From Gallaecimonas kandeliae (lineage in GTDB: Bacteria; Pseudomonadota; Gammaproteobacteria; Enterobacterales; Gallaecimonadaceae): a DNA stretch of 64,000 bases. Every line of letters starts with the position of its first letter. Positions within the stretch are counted from its first letter, which is position 1. The stretch lies in contig NZ_CP118480.1 of the NCBI RefSeq assembly GCF_030450055.1, positions 1,267,415 through 1,331,414 of the forward strand. The letters run 5' to 3'. The notes below the pieces were generated by a model, which saw only the letters and a program-made list of their open reading frames with translations, did not search any database and had not been told where the DNA came from. Positions 37,227 through 46,900 of the stretch are shown here, one piece after another. The position numbers and the translations under genes were made by a program.

Positions 37227-37658
37227 ATGTGGGAATTGATTCGTGACGGTTACCGCTTGCTCAAGCATTGGCCGGTCAAAAGCAGCCTGATGCTGCGCTT
37301 CCCCCTGACCCAGAGCGTCTTGTTGTCCCGCCTGCTGCTCTATTGGGTACCGGGCCTGGCCTTGGCCTGGTTCATCTTGAGCATGAAGTTCTCCGAGCAG
37401 ACCCTGGAAAACCCGCAACTGATGATGGCCTTGCTGCTGCTCAGCCTGCCGGTGCAAAGCTTGCTGTGGCTGGGCAAGGAAGGGCGCAAGCCCTTGACCC
37501 CCGGCGATCGCCACTGGTTCAACCAACTGGCTGAGCGCATGAAGGGGCAGGGGATAAGGCCGGCCGCCAAGGTGGAAGGGGCCCGCTACCTCGAACTGGC
37601 CCTGGTGATGGAACAAGCCTTCAAGCGTGGCGGCCAGGCCTTTGGCCAACCCGACTGA
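37227..37658 (+). CDS. yfbV: UPF0208 membrane protein YfbV
   Basis: 143 aa; E. coli YfbV, 151 aa, has been linked to insulation of the Ter macrodomain. Two hydrophobic helices (~36-55 and ~62-80) and the conserved WLGKEGRKPLTPGDRHWF, VEGARYLELALVMEQAFKRG. ATG 37227 gives a family-length protein; starts at 37179 and 37197 would add unrelated residues. It is the first of a yfbV-yciA-maeA series on the plus strand. Confidence 0.85.
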   Translation: MWELIRDGYRLLKHWPVKSSLMLRFPLTQSVLLSRLLLYWVPGLALAWFILSMKFSEQTLENPQLMMALLLLSLPVQSLLWLGKEGRKPLTPGDRHWFNQLAERMKGQGIRPAAKVEGARYLELALVMEQAFKRGGQAFGQPD

Positions 37659-37720
37659 GCATGGCAAAAAGGCCTTGGCATAGGTATAGTTAACAGCCTC
37701 TTTTCGAGGAGTGCTGCTGT

Positions 37721-38119
37721 ATGACCGACGCCAAACGCCACCCCAAGGGTGATCTCGTTATCCGTACCCAGACCATGCCTGCCGACACCAACCAGAATGG
37801 TGACATTTTCGGTGGCTGGCTCATGTCCCAGATGGACCTTGCCGGTGGCATCCTCGCCACCGAAATTGCCCGCGGTCGTATCGCCACCGTCGCCGTCGAA
37901 GGCATGACCTTCCACCAGCCGGTCAAGGTTGGTGATGTGGTCTGTGTCTACGGCGACTGTACCCGTATCGGCAATACCTCCATTACCATCAAGCTGGAAG
38001 TCTGGATCAAGCCGCTGCTGCGCTCCGGTAGCACCGAAAGGTATTGCGTGACCGAAGCCCTCTTTACCTATGTGGCCATCGACGATGCTGGCCGCCCCCG
38101 TCCCGTGCCCAAGGATTAA
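37721..38119 (+). CDS. yciA: Acyl-CoA thioesterase YciA
   Basis: 132 aa hot-dog thioesterase, broad-range acyl-CoA hydrolase. Catalytic [20 protein letters not shown] (~24-43) holds the conserved Asn and Asp. [18 protein letters not shown] is the second family block. Five nt before the malic enzyme gene, so probably cotranscribed. Confidence 0.93.
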   Translation: MTDAKRHPKGDLVIRTQTMPADTNQNGDIFGGWLMSQMDLAGGILATEIARGRIATVAVEGMTFHQPVKVGDVVCVYGDCTRIGNTSITIKLEVWIKPLLRSGSTERYCVTEALFTYVAIDDAGRPRPVPKD

Positions 38120-38124
38120 GTGCA

Positions 38125-39816
38125 ATGAGCCAAGCCCCCAAGCGCCCCCTCTACATTCCCTATGCGGGGCCGGCCCTGCTGGAGTCGCCGCTGCTGAACA
38201 AGGGCAGCGCCTTCACGCGTCAGGAGCGTATCCACTTCAACCTGCTGGGCCTGCTGCCCCAGTACGTGGAAACCATAGAAGAGCAGAAGGAAAGGGCCTA
38301 TGCCCAGTTCTCCAGCTGCACCTCCGACTTGGACAAGCACGTCTACCTGCGCTCCATCCAGGACAACAACGAGACCCTCTTCTACCGCCTGCTCGAAGAG
38401 CATCTCGAAGAGGTGATGCCAATCATCTACACGCCCACCGTCGGCCAGGCCTGCCAGGAATTTTCCAAGATCTACCGTACCCACAGGGGCCTGTTCATCT
38501 CCTACGAGGACAGGGACCATATCGACGACATCCTCCAGAACGCCACCAAGCAGAACGTCAAGGTGATAGTGGTCACCGACGGCGAGCGGATCCTGGGCCT
38601 GGGCGACCAGGGCATCGGCGGCATGGGCATTCCCATCGGCAAGCTGTCCCTCTATACCGCCTGTGGCGGCATCAGCCCGGCCTACACCCTGCCGGTCGTG
38701 CTGGACGTGGGGACCAACAACCCGGATCTGCTGAACGACCCCATGTACATGGGCATGCGCCAGAGCCGCATCAGCGGTGACGAATACTACGAGTTCGTCG
38801 ACACCTTCATCCAGGCCGTCAAGCGCCGCTGGCCCAGCGCCCTGCTGCAGTTCGAGGACTTCGCCCAGGGCAACGCCATGCCGCTGCTGGAGCGCTACAA
38901 GGACAAGGTCTGTTGTTTCAACGACGACATCCAGGGCACTGCCGCCGTCACCGTCGGCACCCTCTGGGCCGCCTGCAAGGCCAAGGGCGAGCAGCTCAAG
39001 GACCAGAAGGTGGTGTTCTTGGGAGCGGGCAGTGCCGGCTGCGGCATCGCCGAGCAGATCGTCGCCGCCATGAAGACTGAGGGCCTTACCGACGCACAAG
39101 CCCGCGCCCGGGTGTTCATGGTGGACCGCTGGGGCCTGCTGACCAGTTCCATGCCCAACCTGATGTCCTTCCAGGCGAGGCTGGGCCAGGACGTGGCCCT
39201 GCTCAAGGAGTGGCAGGTGGAGAGCAAGAACATCTCCCTGCTCGAGGTGATCCAGAACGCCAAGCCCAGCATCCTCATCGGGGTGTCCGGCCAGCGCGGC
39301 CTCTTTACCGAAGAGGTGATCAGGGCCCTCCATGCCGGTTGTGAACGCCCCATGGTGATGCCGCTGTCCAACCCCACCTCCAGGGTGGAAGCCACGCCCC
39401 AGGAGATCCTCAACTGGACCGACGGCCAGGCCATGGTCGCCACCGGCAGCCCCTTCCCGCCGGCCCTGGTGGGCAGCGACAAGGTGGCCATTGCCCAGTG
39501 CAACAACTCCTACATCTTCCCCGGCATCGGCCTGGGAGTGCTTGCCGCCAAGGCAAAACGGGTCACCGACAACATGCTGATGGCCGCCTCCAAGGCCCTG
39601 GCCGAGTGCTCGCCCCTGGCCAACGACGGCACTGGCCCTGTGCTGCCGCCCCTTGGCGAGATCCGCGAGGTGAGCAAGTACATCGCCCTGGCCGTGGCCA
39701 AACAGGCCCAGTTGGACGATGTGGCCCTGGATACCTCGGACGAGGCGCTGATCGCCGCCATCGACAAGAATTTCTGGCTGCCGCGTTACCGCAATTACCG
39801 CCGCACTTCCTTCTGA
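38125..39816 (+). CDS. maeA: NAD-dependent malic enzyme
   Basis: 563 aa, length of E. coli SfcA. Malate to pyruvate plus CO2. Metal and substrate motifs [20 protein letters not shown] (~150-169), [20 protein letters not shown] and the NAD fold [11 protein letters not shown] (~295). The real start is ATG 38125; the open frame continues backward over yciA but that is out of family. Strong terminator follows. Confidence 0.96.
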   Translation: MSQAPKRPLYIPYAGPALLESPLLNKGSAFTRQERIHFNLLGLLPQYVETIEEQKERAYAQFSSCTSDLDKHVYLRSIQDNNETLFYRLLEEHLEEVMPIIYTPTVGQACQEFSKIYRTHRGLFISYEDRDHIDDILQNATKQNVKVIVVTDGERILGLGDQGIGGMGIPIGKLSLYTACGGISPAYTLPVVLDVGTNNPDLLNDPMYMGMRQSRISGDEYYEFVDTFIQAVKRRWPSALLQFEDFAQGNAMPLLERYKDKVCCFNDDIQGTAAVTVGTLWAACKAKGEQLKDQKVVFLGAGSAGCGIAEQIVAAMKTEGLTDAQARARVFMVDRWGLLTSSMPNLMSFQARLGQDVALLKEWQVESKNISLLEVIQNAKPSILIGVSGQRGLFTEEVIRALHAGCERPMVMPLSNPTSRVEATPQEILNWTDGQAMVATGSPFPPALVGSDKVAIAQCNNSYIFPGIGLGVLAAKAKRVTDNMLMAASKALAECSPLANDGTGPVLPPLGEIREVSKYIALAVAKQAQLDDVALDTSDEALIAAIDKNFWLPRYRNYRRTSF

Positions 39817-39818
39817 TG

Positions 39819-39846
39819 AAAAGGCTCCTTCGGGAGCCTTTTTTTA
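39819..39846 (+). terminator. maeA: Terminator after maeA
   Basis: AAAGGCTCC-TTCG-GGAGCCTTT with a TTCG tetraloop and seven T; starts 3 nt past the stop. Confidence 0.9.
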
Positions 39847-39915
39847 TCGCCTTTTCCTGGCCCTGGGCTCAGCCGCTGCCACACTTAAGCTGGTATCAAA
39901 CTCCAGTGAGAAGGC

Positions 39916-41052
39916 ATGAAACTCAAAGGCTTGCTGTTGCTGCTGCCCCTGGTCGGCATCGCCGCCTACCTCTGGCTGAGGCCGGCATCGCCCCTGGTGC
40001 TGCCCATGGCCAAGGTGCAGCGGGGCGAGGTGGAATCCCTGGTGGCCAACACCAGGGCCGGCACCGTCAAGGCTTGCCACCGGGCCTACCTGTCCTTGTC
40101 CATCGGCGGCCCCATCGACAGGTTGCTGGTCACCGAAGGGGACAGGGTCAAGGCCGGCCAGTTGATGCTGGCCCTCTGGCAGGACGACTTCAAGGCGGCC
40201 CTGGCCAAGGCCAGGGCCGGTGTGGAGGTGGCCCAGCAGGCTCGCCACCAGGCCTGTTTGCAGGCCGACTTTGCCGAGCGGGAGTTCAAAAGGGTCAAAG
40301 CCCTGGTGGCCAGGGCCCTGATATCCCGCCAATCCCTGGACGACGCCAAGACCAAGCTGGACGAAGGCAAAGCCAACTGCGAAGGGGCCGAAGCTGGCCT
40401 CGAAGAAGCCAAGGCCGGCCAGCAGCTGGCCGAGGCGCAGCTGGCCAAGAGCGAACTGCGCGCCCCCTTCGCCGGGGTGGTGGCCGAGGTGAACGGTGAA
40501 GAGGGGGAATACCTCATTCCCTCGCCCCCTGGGGTGCCGACCCTGCCGGCCATCGACCTCATCGACGATAGCTGCCTGCTGATCTCGGCCCCCATCGACG
40601 AAGTGGATGCGGCCAAGGTGGCCCTGGCCCAGGCGGTGCATGTGACCCTGGACGCCTTTCCCGGCCAGCGCTTCGAAGGCCTGGTCAGCCGTATCGCCCC
40701 TTACGTGCTGGACAGGGAAAAGCAGTCCCGTACCGTGGAGGTGGAGGTCAAGCTCAAGGACAAACCCAGCGATGGCAAGACGCTGCTGGTGGGCTACTCG
40801 GCGGACGTGGAGATCATCACCGACAAGGTCAAGGACAGCCTCTATGTGCCGGCCGAGGCCTTGCTGCCTGACGGCAGTATCTACCGGCTGGATCCTAACG
40901 GCCTGCTGTCCAAGGTGTCGGTGACTACTGGCCTTGGCAATTGGCAACAGGTGGCCATTCGCGCTGGCCTTGCCGATGGCGATCTCATAGTGCTGACCCC
41001 GACGGATCCCCAGGTGGCGCCAGGCAAGGCGGCGGTACCCAAGCATGATTGA
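39916..41052 (+). CDS. ABC exporter periplasmic adaptor (HlyD/MacA family)
   Basis: 378 aa membrane fusion protein. One N-terminal anchor (MKLKGLLLLLPLVGIAAYLW), lipoyl halves around a helical hairpin (~75-190; LIVEGDRVKAGQ-like VTEGDRVKAGQLML and SELRAPFAGVVAEVNGEEGE), then beta-barrel domains. It starts a four-gene overlapping unit with an ATPase and two permeases. No outer-membrane TolC partner is in the window. Confidence 0.9.
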   Translation: MKLKGLLLLLPLVGIAAYLWLRPASPLVLPMAKVQRGEVESLVANTRAGTVKACHRAYLSLSIGGPIDRLLVTEGDRVKAGQLMLALWQDDFKAALAKARAGVEVAQQARHQACLQADFAEREFKRVKALVARALISRQSLDDAKTKLDEGKANCEGAEAGLEEAKAGQQLAEAQLAKSELRAPFAGVVAEVNGEEGEYLIPSPPGVPTLPAIDLIDDSCLLISAPIDEVDAAKVALAQAVHVTLDAFPGQRFEGLVSRIAPYVLDREKQSRTVEVEVKLKDKPSDGKTLLVGYSADVEIITDKVKDSLYVPAEALLPDGSIYRLDPNGLLSKVSVTTGLGNWQQVAIRAGLADGDLIVLTPTDPQVAPGKAAVPKHD

Positions 41053-41716
41053 GCTGCAAGGGGTGAGCCGGCGCTTTGAGCTGGGCGGCCAGCAGGTCAA
41101 GGGGCTGGACAGGGTCGATCTCCAGATCGCCAAAGGGGACTATGTGTCGGTGATGGGCCCCTCCGGTTCGGGCAAGTCGACCCTGCTCAACGTACTGGGG
41201 CTGCTGGACAGGCCGGACGAAGGGGAATACCGCCTGGCCGGCACCGCCACCCGCCACCTGTCGGAGGAGGAGCGGACCCGGCTCAGGGCCAGCCATGTGG
41301 GCTTCGTGTTCCAATCCTTCCATCTGGTCCGGCGCCTGAGCGCCGCCGACAACATGGCCCTGCCGCTGGTGCTGGCCGGGGTGGCGCCCAAAGTGCGCCA
41401 GGCCCGTATCCAGGCGCTGCTGGCGGATCTGCAATTGACCGACCGCGCGGCACATCTCCCCCACCAGCTATCCGGCGGCCAGCAGCAGCGGGTGGCCATA
41501 GGCAGGGCCATGGCCGCCAAGCCGCAGCTGCTGCTGGCGGACGAGCCTACCGGCAACCTGGATTCCAAGGCCGGCGGCCAGGTCATTTCCCTCTTGGAAG
41601 ATCTCAACCGCCAGGGCATCACCCTGGTGCTGGTCACCCATGACATGGAGGTGGGTAAGCGGGCCAGGCGCCGGCTGCGCATGATTGATGGCGCCATAGT
41701 GGAAGACAGCGGATGA
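41045..41716 (+). CDS. ABC transporter ATPase (MacB/LolD type)
   Basis: 223 aa nucleotide-binding subunit. Walker A GPSGSGKST (~37-45), signature LSGGQQQRVAIGRAM (~139), Walker B LLLADEPTGNLD (~160-171), H-loop VTHDME. The length and EPTGNLD are those of LolD/MacB-type mechanotransmission transporters. Overlaps the adaptor gene by 8 nt and the first permease by 4 nt. Confidence 0.94.
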   Translation: MIELQGVSRRFELGGQQVKGLDRVDLQIAKGDYVSVMGPSGSGKSTLLNVLGLLDRPDEGEYRLAGTATRHLSEEERTRLRASHVGFVFQSFHLVRRLSAADNMALPLVLAGVAPKVRQARIQALLADLQLTDRAAHLPHQLSGGQQQRVAIGRAMAAKPQLLLADEPTGNLDSKAGGQVISLLEDLNRQGITLVLVTHDMEVGKRARRRLRMIDGAIVEDSG

Positions 41717-42921
41717 GGGCCTCCGACCTGCTGGGCTTCGCCGTCAGGAGCCTGCTTAGCCAAGGGCTGCGCGGCCCCATGCTGCTGCTGGCCATGGCCA
41801 TCTCGGTGGCCTCGGTGTTGCTGCTTATCGCCCTGGGCCAAGGAGCCAAGAGCTATGTGGAAAAGGAGTTCGCCTTCATCGGCCGCGATCTGCTGGTGAT
41901 GCTGCCCGGGCGCAAGGAAACCACCGGTACGTTGCCGCCTTTGACCGGGGCCGCCGCCCGGGAGCTGACCCTGGACGACATGGCCTTCCTGGCCCACCGC
42001 CTGCCCAGGCTGCGCTTTGCGCCCCTGGTGGTGGGCCAACTGGAGGTGGCTTTCGGCGGCCGGGCCAGGGAGGTGATGACCCTAGGCACCACGGCCGAGT
42101 TCTTCGAAACCCACCATCTCCGGCTGCTGCAGGGCAGGGGGCTGCCGCCAGGGGATCCCCGCAAGGCCCAGGCGGTCTGCGTGCTGGGAGGCAAGCTGGC
42201 CGAGGATCTTTTCGGCAACCAGAGCCCGCTAGGGCAACAGTTGCGGCTGGGGCCGGCCCGTTGCCGGGTATTGGGGATCTTCGGCGGCACCGGCAGCGCC
42301 ATGGGGGTGGACATCTCGGACGATCTGCTGGTGCCGGTTGCCTCGGCCGAGGCCCTGTTCGACACCCAGGGCCTGTTCCGCCTCTTCATCCAAAGCAAAA
42401 GCGGTGGGGCGCCAGCCGGGGTCAGGGCCGAATTGCTTAGGCTCATCGCCGAGCGCCATCAAGGCGAGGCGGACGTGACCCTCATCTCCCCCGACGCCTT
42501 GCTGGCCACCTTCGGCGACATCATGACGGTGTTGACGGCCGCCGTCAGCGGCATCGCCGCCATCAGCCTGGCGGTGGCCGGCATCCTCTTGATGAACATC
42601 AGCCTCATCAACGTCCAGCAGCGCATCCCCGAAGTGGGGCTCTTGAAGGCCCTGGGCGCGGGCACAGGCCAGGTCAGGGCCATCTTCCTTTGTGAGGCGG
42701 CGCTGCTCTCGGGCACGGGTGCCCTGCTGGGCATGGTTCTGGGGGAGAGCACCTTGTTGCTGGCCGCCTGGTTCTGGCCCGAGTTCCCGCTGCACCTGGT
42801 GCCCTGGAGCCTGCCTGCCGCCATGTTGCTGGGCATAGGGGTGGGACTGCTGTTTTCCTGGCTGCCGGCGAGAAGGGCCGCCAGGTTGGAGCCGGTGACC
42901 AGCTTGAGGGGAGGCCGCTGA
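41713..42921 (+). CDS. ABC transporter permease 1 (MacB/FtsX fold)
   Basis: 402 aa. One N-terminal membrane helix (~20-40), a large periplasmic MacB-PCD domain (~45-270), then three C-terminal helices of the FtsX fold (GLLKALGAGTGQVRAIFLCE is the coupling-helix region, LPARRAARLEPVTSLRGGR the end). ATGA overlap with the ATPase gene. Confidence 0.9.
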   Translation: MRASDLLGFAVRSLLSQGLRGPMLLLAMAISVASVLLLIALGQGAKSYVEKEFAFIGRDLLVMLPGRKETTGTLPPLTGAAARELTLDDMAFLAHRLPRLRFAPLVVGQLEVAFGGRAREVMTLGTTAEFFETHHLRLLQGRGLPPGDPRKAQAVCVLGGKLAEDLFGNQSPLGQQLRLGPARCRVLGIFGGTGSAMGVDISDDLLVPVASAEALFDTQGLFRLFIQSKSGGAPAGVRAELLRLIAERHQGEADVTLISPDALLATFGDIMTVLTAAVSGIAAISLAVAGILLMNISLINVQQRIPEVGLLKALGAGTGQVRAIFLCEAALLSGTGALLGMVLGESTLLLAAWFWPEFPLHLVPWSLPAAMLLGIGVGLLFSWLPARRAARLEPVTSLRGGR

Positions 42922-44111
42922 TGCGTAGTGCCGACGCCCTCGATTGGATCCTGGGCTCATTGCGCCAGGGGCGGCTCAGCACCGGCCTCTCTGTGCTGGG
43001 CATTGCCATCGGCATACTGGCGGTGACATTGCTCACCGCCATAGGGGAAGGGGTGCGGCTCTATGTACTGGACAGCTTCTCCCAGTTCGGCAGCCGCCTG
43101 GTGGCCATTACCCCTGGGCGCACCCAGACCCAGGGCCTTGGTAGCCTGTTGGGCTCGACCCGGCCTCTGACCCTGGAGGATGCCGAGGCGCTTCGCCACC
43201 TGCCCGGGGTATCGGCAGTGGTACCTGTGGTGGGCGGCACCGGCACCATCAAGGCCGGCCACCTGAGCCGTGCCAGCGACATAATGGGGGTGGGGGCCGA
43301 GATGCCGGAGGCCTGGCTGTTCCCGGTGGCCAGCGGCCAGTTCCTGCCCAAGGAGGATCCTGGCCGGCCCCTGGCGGTGCTGGGCAGCCGCATGGCCAGG
43401 GAGCTCTTTCCACAAGGCGGTGCCCTGGGCCAGTTGCTGCACATCGCCGGCTACCGTTTCCGTGTCGTGGGGACCATGGTTTCCAAGGGGCAGTTCCTCG
43501 GGTTCGACCTGGACGACGTCGTCTATATCCCCGCCGACCAGGCGCTCAGCCTCTTTAACCGCGTCGGCCTGATGGAAGTGGACGTGGTCTACCAGCCCTA
43601 TTTCCCAGAGGACCGGCTGACCGGCCAATTGCGCCAGACTCTGCAGGCCCGCCATGGCCGGGACGATGTCACCCTCTTTACCCAGAGTGACATGCTGGCC
43701 ACCCTCGACAGGATCCTCTCTGTCATCAAGAGCGCCATCGCCGGCCTCGGCGGCATCTCGCTGCTGGTGGGTGGGGTAGGGGTCTTTACCATCCTCTCCA
43801 TTGCCGTGGATGACCGCCAAGGGGAGATTGGCCTGCTGCGGGCCCTGGGCTGTTCACAGCGGCTGCTGCTGGGGCTCTTCCTTGGGGAGGCGTTGCTGCT
43901 GTCGCTGCTGGGGGGCCTGGTGGGGATGCTGCTGTTGCTGGGCATCAGGGGCCTGCTGTGGCTGGCCTTGCCGGCCCTGCCGCTGGAGCTGCACCTTGGC
44001 TATCTGCTGTTGTCCCTGGGGCTGGCGGCTACCGTCGGGGGCCTGGCCGGCGCCCTGCCGGCCTGGCGGGCCAGCCGCCTGTCTCCGGTCCAGGCCCTCC
44101 ATGCCGAGTGA
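42921..44111 (+). CDS. ABC transporter permease 2 (MacB/FtsX fold)
   Basis: 396 aa, same fold as permease 1 but clearly diverged: N-terminal TLLTAIGEGVRLYVLDSFSQ, periplasmic domain, C-terminal IGLLRALGCSQRLLLGLFLG and SRLSPVQALHAE. TGATG overlap with permease 1. A heteromeric permease pair plus an adaptor points to an exporter of MacAB-like architecture; the substrate is unknown. Confidence 0.9.
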   Translation: MRSADALDWILGSLRQGRLSTGLSVLGIAIGILAVTLLTAIGEGVRLYVLDSFSQFGSRLVAITPGRTQTQGLGSLLGSTRPLTLEDAEALRHLPGVSAVVPVVGGTGTIKAGHLSRASDIMGVGAEMPEAWLFPVASGQFLPKEDPGRPLAVLGSRMARELFPQGGALGQLLHIAGYRFRVVGTMVSKGQFLGFDLDDVVYIPADQALSLFNRVGLMEVDVVYQPYFPEDRLTGQLRQTLQARHGRDDVTLFTQSDMLATLDRILSVIKSAIAGLGGISLLVGGVGVFTILSIAVDDRQGEIGLLRALGCSQRLLLGLFLGEALLLSLLGGLVGMLLLLGIRGLLWLALPALPLELHLGYLLLSLGLAATVGGLAGALPAWRASRLSPVQALHAE

Positions 44112-44117
44112 CGTTGC

Positions 44118-44567
44118 TCAGTTGCGGCGAATAAGGACGACGCCGGCGATCACCATCAGGGCGCCAGCAATCCTGGGACCATTGACTTCCCGCTGCAGGT
44201 AGCCCACCCAGCCTTGGTGATCGAGGAGCAGGGACGCCAACATTTGTCCTGCCACCAAGATGGCGATGAAGGCCGCCGCCCCTAGCCTCGGGGCCACGAA
44301 GGCGGCCACCGCCACGAAGAAGGCGCCGAGCAGCCCCCCTGTCCATTGCCACCAGGGCAGCTGCCCCAGCATCTGTGGGCTGGGCGGTGCCTGGCGCAGC
44401 ACCAGCAGGTAGGCCCCGAGGGCCAGGGCACCGACGGCAAAGCTGATGAAGGCGGCCCAGATGGCACCGCCGGCGCCCCTGGCCAGTTGGGCATTGATGC
44501 CGGCCTGGAGGGGCATCATGGCGCCTGCCAGCAGGGTCACCAGGATCAGCAGGGTCAGGATGTTCAT
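44118..44567 (-). CDS. YdcZ-family (DMT superfamily) membrane protein
   Basis: 149 aa, five hydrophobic helices: MNILTLLILVTLLAGAMMPL, AGINAQLARG, ISFAVGALALGAYLLVL, GGLLGAFFVAVAAFVAPRLG, AGALMVIAGVVLI. That is the PF04657 (DUF606) half-length transporter pattern, which usually works as a dimer. TAAGG before the ATG. Seven nt downstream of the CbiM-like gene. Substrate unknown. Confidence 0.85.
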   Translation of the reverse strand: MNILTLLILVTLLAGAMMPLQAGINAQLARGAGGAIWAAFISFAVGALALGAYLLVLRQAPPSPQMLGQLPWWQWTGGLLGAFFVAVAAFVAPRLGAAAFIAILVAGQMLASLLLDHQGWVGYLQREVNGPRIAGALMVIAGVVLIRRN

Positions 44568-44574
44568 GTTGGCC

Positions 44575-45210
44575 TTAGTCGTTGAGATAATCACTGTCGT
44601 GGAATTCCTTCAGCCAGTGCGGCTTGTAGATGGCCAGCACCGTCACGGCCATGCCGTTGAGCAGGGCCTCGGGAAAGGCCAGCAGCGGCATCAGCACCAG
44701 GTAGTTGTCCAGCACCTGTTCCGCCTTGAAACCCTCGCCGAAATAAAACCAGGCGGCCATGGCCAGCATCTGGCCGATAAGGGCCAGGGCGGCGTTGAAA
44801 AAGCCGGCACAGAAGAAGTAAACGAAGAGGTTGTGGGGCAGGAAGCGATAGACGACCCGCCGCCCCCCTTCGGAAAGCAGCACCGGCAGCAGCACCCCGG
44901 CCAGCAGCTGGATCCCCAGATGTTGCCAGGCCGTCAGCCCAGCCAGGGCCAGCAGGCCCAGGGGCAGCAGCCCGGCCAGCAGGGCCAGGCGCCAGCCCAG
45001 CACCAGGGTAACGGCGGTCAGCCCCAGGAAATGCACCTTAAGGCCGGGCTCTATGCCGGCCTTGAGCAGCCAGAGCACCAGCAGCACCAGGGCCGAGCCC
45101 AGGAAGAGCCCTTGCAGCCAGGCTTGGGAGCGCAGCAGGGCCAGCTCCCCGCGCTTCTGCGCCCAGGCGCAGCAGGCGAGGGCGCCGGCCAGCAGCGCCC
45201 AGGGGCTCAT
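44575..45210 (-). CDS. CbiM-like energy-coupling-factor membrane component
   Basis: 211 aa, six to seven helices. [20 protein letters not shown] and the [20 protein letters not shown] stretch are the CbiM/ECF S-component pattern (PF01891). No cognate ATPase or T component nearby and no visible cobalamin riboswitch, so metal uptake is only a guess. It overlaps the end of xthA by 4 nt. Confidence 0.75.
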   Translation of the reverse strand: MSPWALLAGALACCAWAQKRGELALLRSQAWLQGLFLGSALVLLVLWLLKAGIEPGLKVHFLGLTAVTLVLGWRLALLAGLLPLGLLALAGLTAWQHLGIQLLAGVLLPVLLSEGGRRVVYRFLPHNLFVYFFCAGFFNAALALIGQMLAMAAWFYFGEGFKAEQVLDNYLVLMPLLAFPEALLNGMAVTVLAIYKPHWLKEFHDSDYLND

Positions 45211-46016
45211 AGCTCGAAGGTGGTCCAGATGGGGGCGTGGTCAGAGGGCTTCTCTATGCCGCGCAGCTCGTAGTCGATGTCCGCTTCCACCGCCTTGGCG
45301 GCCAGGGGCTGGGTGGCCAGCACCAGGTCGATGCGCAGGCCGCGGTTGTCGTCGAAGCCCTTGGAGCGGTAATCGAACCAGGAAAACTTCTGATCCTCGG
45401 CCGGGTGCAGGGTGCGGAAGGTGTCCACCAGGCCCCAGGCCAGCAGCTTGTCCATCCATTCCCGCTCTTCGGGCAGGAAGGAGCATTTACCCTCGCGCAG
45501 CCAGCGCTTGGCGTTGGCCTCGCCGATGCCGATGTCGAGATCGGTGCTGGAGATGTTCATGTCCCCCATGATCACCAGGGCCTCTTCCGGCTGGTGCTTG
45601 TCCTCGAGATAGCCCATCAGGTCGGCATAGAACTTTTCCTTGGCGGGGAATTTCAGCTCATGGCTGCGGTTCTCCCCTTGCGGGAAGTAGCCGTTCATCA
45701 CCGTCAGGGGCTTGCCGTCAGGGAGCTGGAAACGGCCGATGATCATGCGTTTCTGGGCCTCTTCACCGTCGCCAGGAAAGCCCTTCTCTACGGCCTCCGG
45801 CGGAAGCTTGGACAGCAGGGCCACCCCGTAGTGGCCCTTCTGGCCGTGGAAGTGCACCTGGTAGCCCATGGCCTGGACCTCTTCCAGAGGGAACTGGTCG
45901 TCATGGACCTTGGTTTCCTGCAGGCCGATGATGTCCGGTTGGTGCTTGTCGATCAGGGCCTGGAGCTGGTGGAGGCGGGCACGCAGGCCATTGATGTTGA
46001 AAGAGATGATTTTCAT
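45207..46016 (-). CDS. xthA: Exonuclease III
   Basis: 269 aa AP endonuclease and 3'-5' exonuclease of base excision repair. Catalytic residues are all visible: NING start, LQETKVHDD (metal-binding Glu), [41 protein letters not shown] and SDHAP near the end. Start ATG 46014-46016 (MKIISFN); another ATG 6 nt upstream. First of xthA - CbiM-like - YdcZ with overlaps. Confidence 0.96.
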   Translation of the reverse strand: MKIISFNINGLRARLHQLQALIDKHQPDIIGLQETKVHDDQFPLEEVQAMGYQVHFHGQKGHYGVALLSKLPPEAVEKGFPGDGEEAQKRMIIGRFQLPDGKPLTVMNGYFPQGENRSHELKFPAKEKFYADLMGYLEDKHQPEEALVIMGDMNISSTDLDIGIGEANAKRWLREGKCSFLPEEREWMDKLLAWGLVDTFRTLHPAEDQKFSWFDYRSKGFDDNRGLRIDLVLATQPLAAKAVEADIDYELRGIEKPSDHAPIWTTFEL

Positions 46017-46091
46017 GCGCATGGGATCTTGTCTTGGGTTGGCCTATGGTAGCATGCAGAGCCGGCCCGTCGAGGCCGGCACAGATGGGAT

Positions 46092-46119
46092 AAAAAAAGC
46101 GGCCTGAGGCCGCTTTTTT
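46092..46119 (-). terminator. ridA: Terminator after ridA
   Basis: AAAGCGGCC/GGCCGCTTT with a 3-nt loop, T run on the minus strand; 2 nt past the ridA stop. Confidence 0.85.
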
Positions 46120-46120
46120 A

Positions 46121-46501
46121 TCAGTCGCCGTAGGCGACGGCTTCCACTTCCACCAGGGCGTCCTTGGGCAGGCGGGCCACCTCCACGCAGCTGCGGGCCG
46201 GTTTATGGTCGCCGAAGAAACGCTCGTAGATGGCGTTGACGGTACCGAAGTCGGCGAGATCCTTGACGAAGACGGTGGTCTTGATGACATGGTGCCTGTC
46301 GAGGCCGGCCGCTTCCAGGATCGCCAGCAGGTTATTGAGGGCCTGCTCGGTCTGGGCTTCGATGCCCTGCACCATCTCGCCGGTGGCGGGATCCAGGGGG
46401 ATCTGGCCTGAAGTGTAGAGGAAGGGACCTACCTTGCGGGCCTGGACATAGGGGCCTATGGCGGCCGGGGCCTTAGGGGTGTTGATGATGGTTTGGCTCA
46501 T
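46121..46501 (-). CDS. ridA: 2-iminobutanoate/2-iminopropanoate deaminase
   Basis: 126 aa RidA: hydrolyses reactive imines from PLP enzymes such as threonine dehydratase, linked to branched-chain amino acid synthesis. IINTPKAPAAIGPYVQ start, SGQIPLDPATGEMV, and the catalytic Arg in PARSCVEVARLPKDALVEVE. GAGGAG before the ATG. Single gene. Confidence 0.96.
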   Translation of the reverse strand: MSQTIINTPKAPAAIGPYVQARKVGPFLYTSGQIPLDPATGEMVQGIEAQTEQALNNLLAILEAAGLDRHHVIKTTVFVKDLADFGTVNAIYERFFGDHKPARSCVEVARLPKDALVEVEAVAYGD

Positions 46502-46538
46502 GGATGACTCCTCTTTCAGATGCCGCTAAGGGTACCAG

Positions 46539-46841
46539 CTAGGGTTTTTTCCGGCGAGAGGGCAGGGCTTTCTTTTCGTCCTCGCTCAGGCACTTGAGTT
46601 CGTCGTTGGTGAAGTCGTCGCGGTAGTAGAGGAAATCCACGCATTCCTGCTCGTAGCGCTGTTTGGCGGCGCTCATCATCTGCGGGTTGCTTTTGAGCTT
46701 GTCCATGTTGCGCCTCATCATGTCGCAGCGCTGGGCCAGCTCTTTCATCTCGACGATGCGGCTACAGGGATCCGTGGTGGTGCAAGCAGAAAGGGACGCC
46801 AAGATGGCGCCGGCCAGCATGGCCTTGGTGATGGTTTTCAT
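46539..46841 (-). CDS. Small lipoprotein, unknown function
   Basis: 100 aa. Lipobox LSAC at residues 17-20, then four more Cys and many Met/Lys (EMKELAQRCDMMRRNMDKLK). GAGGGGG before the ATG. Basic C-terminus PSRRKKP. No family recognised. Confidence 0.7.
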   Translation of the reverse strand: MKTITKAMLAGAILASLSACTTTDPCSRIVEMKELAQRCDMMRRNMDKLKSNPQMMSAAKQRYEQECVDFLYYRDDFTNDELKCLSEDEKKALPSRRKKP

Positions 46842-46900
46842 TGAAGCCCCCTCTATAAGTCTCTCTCATTCTTAGACTTATCTTCAGGGGGCGCAAATTT

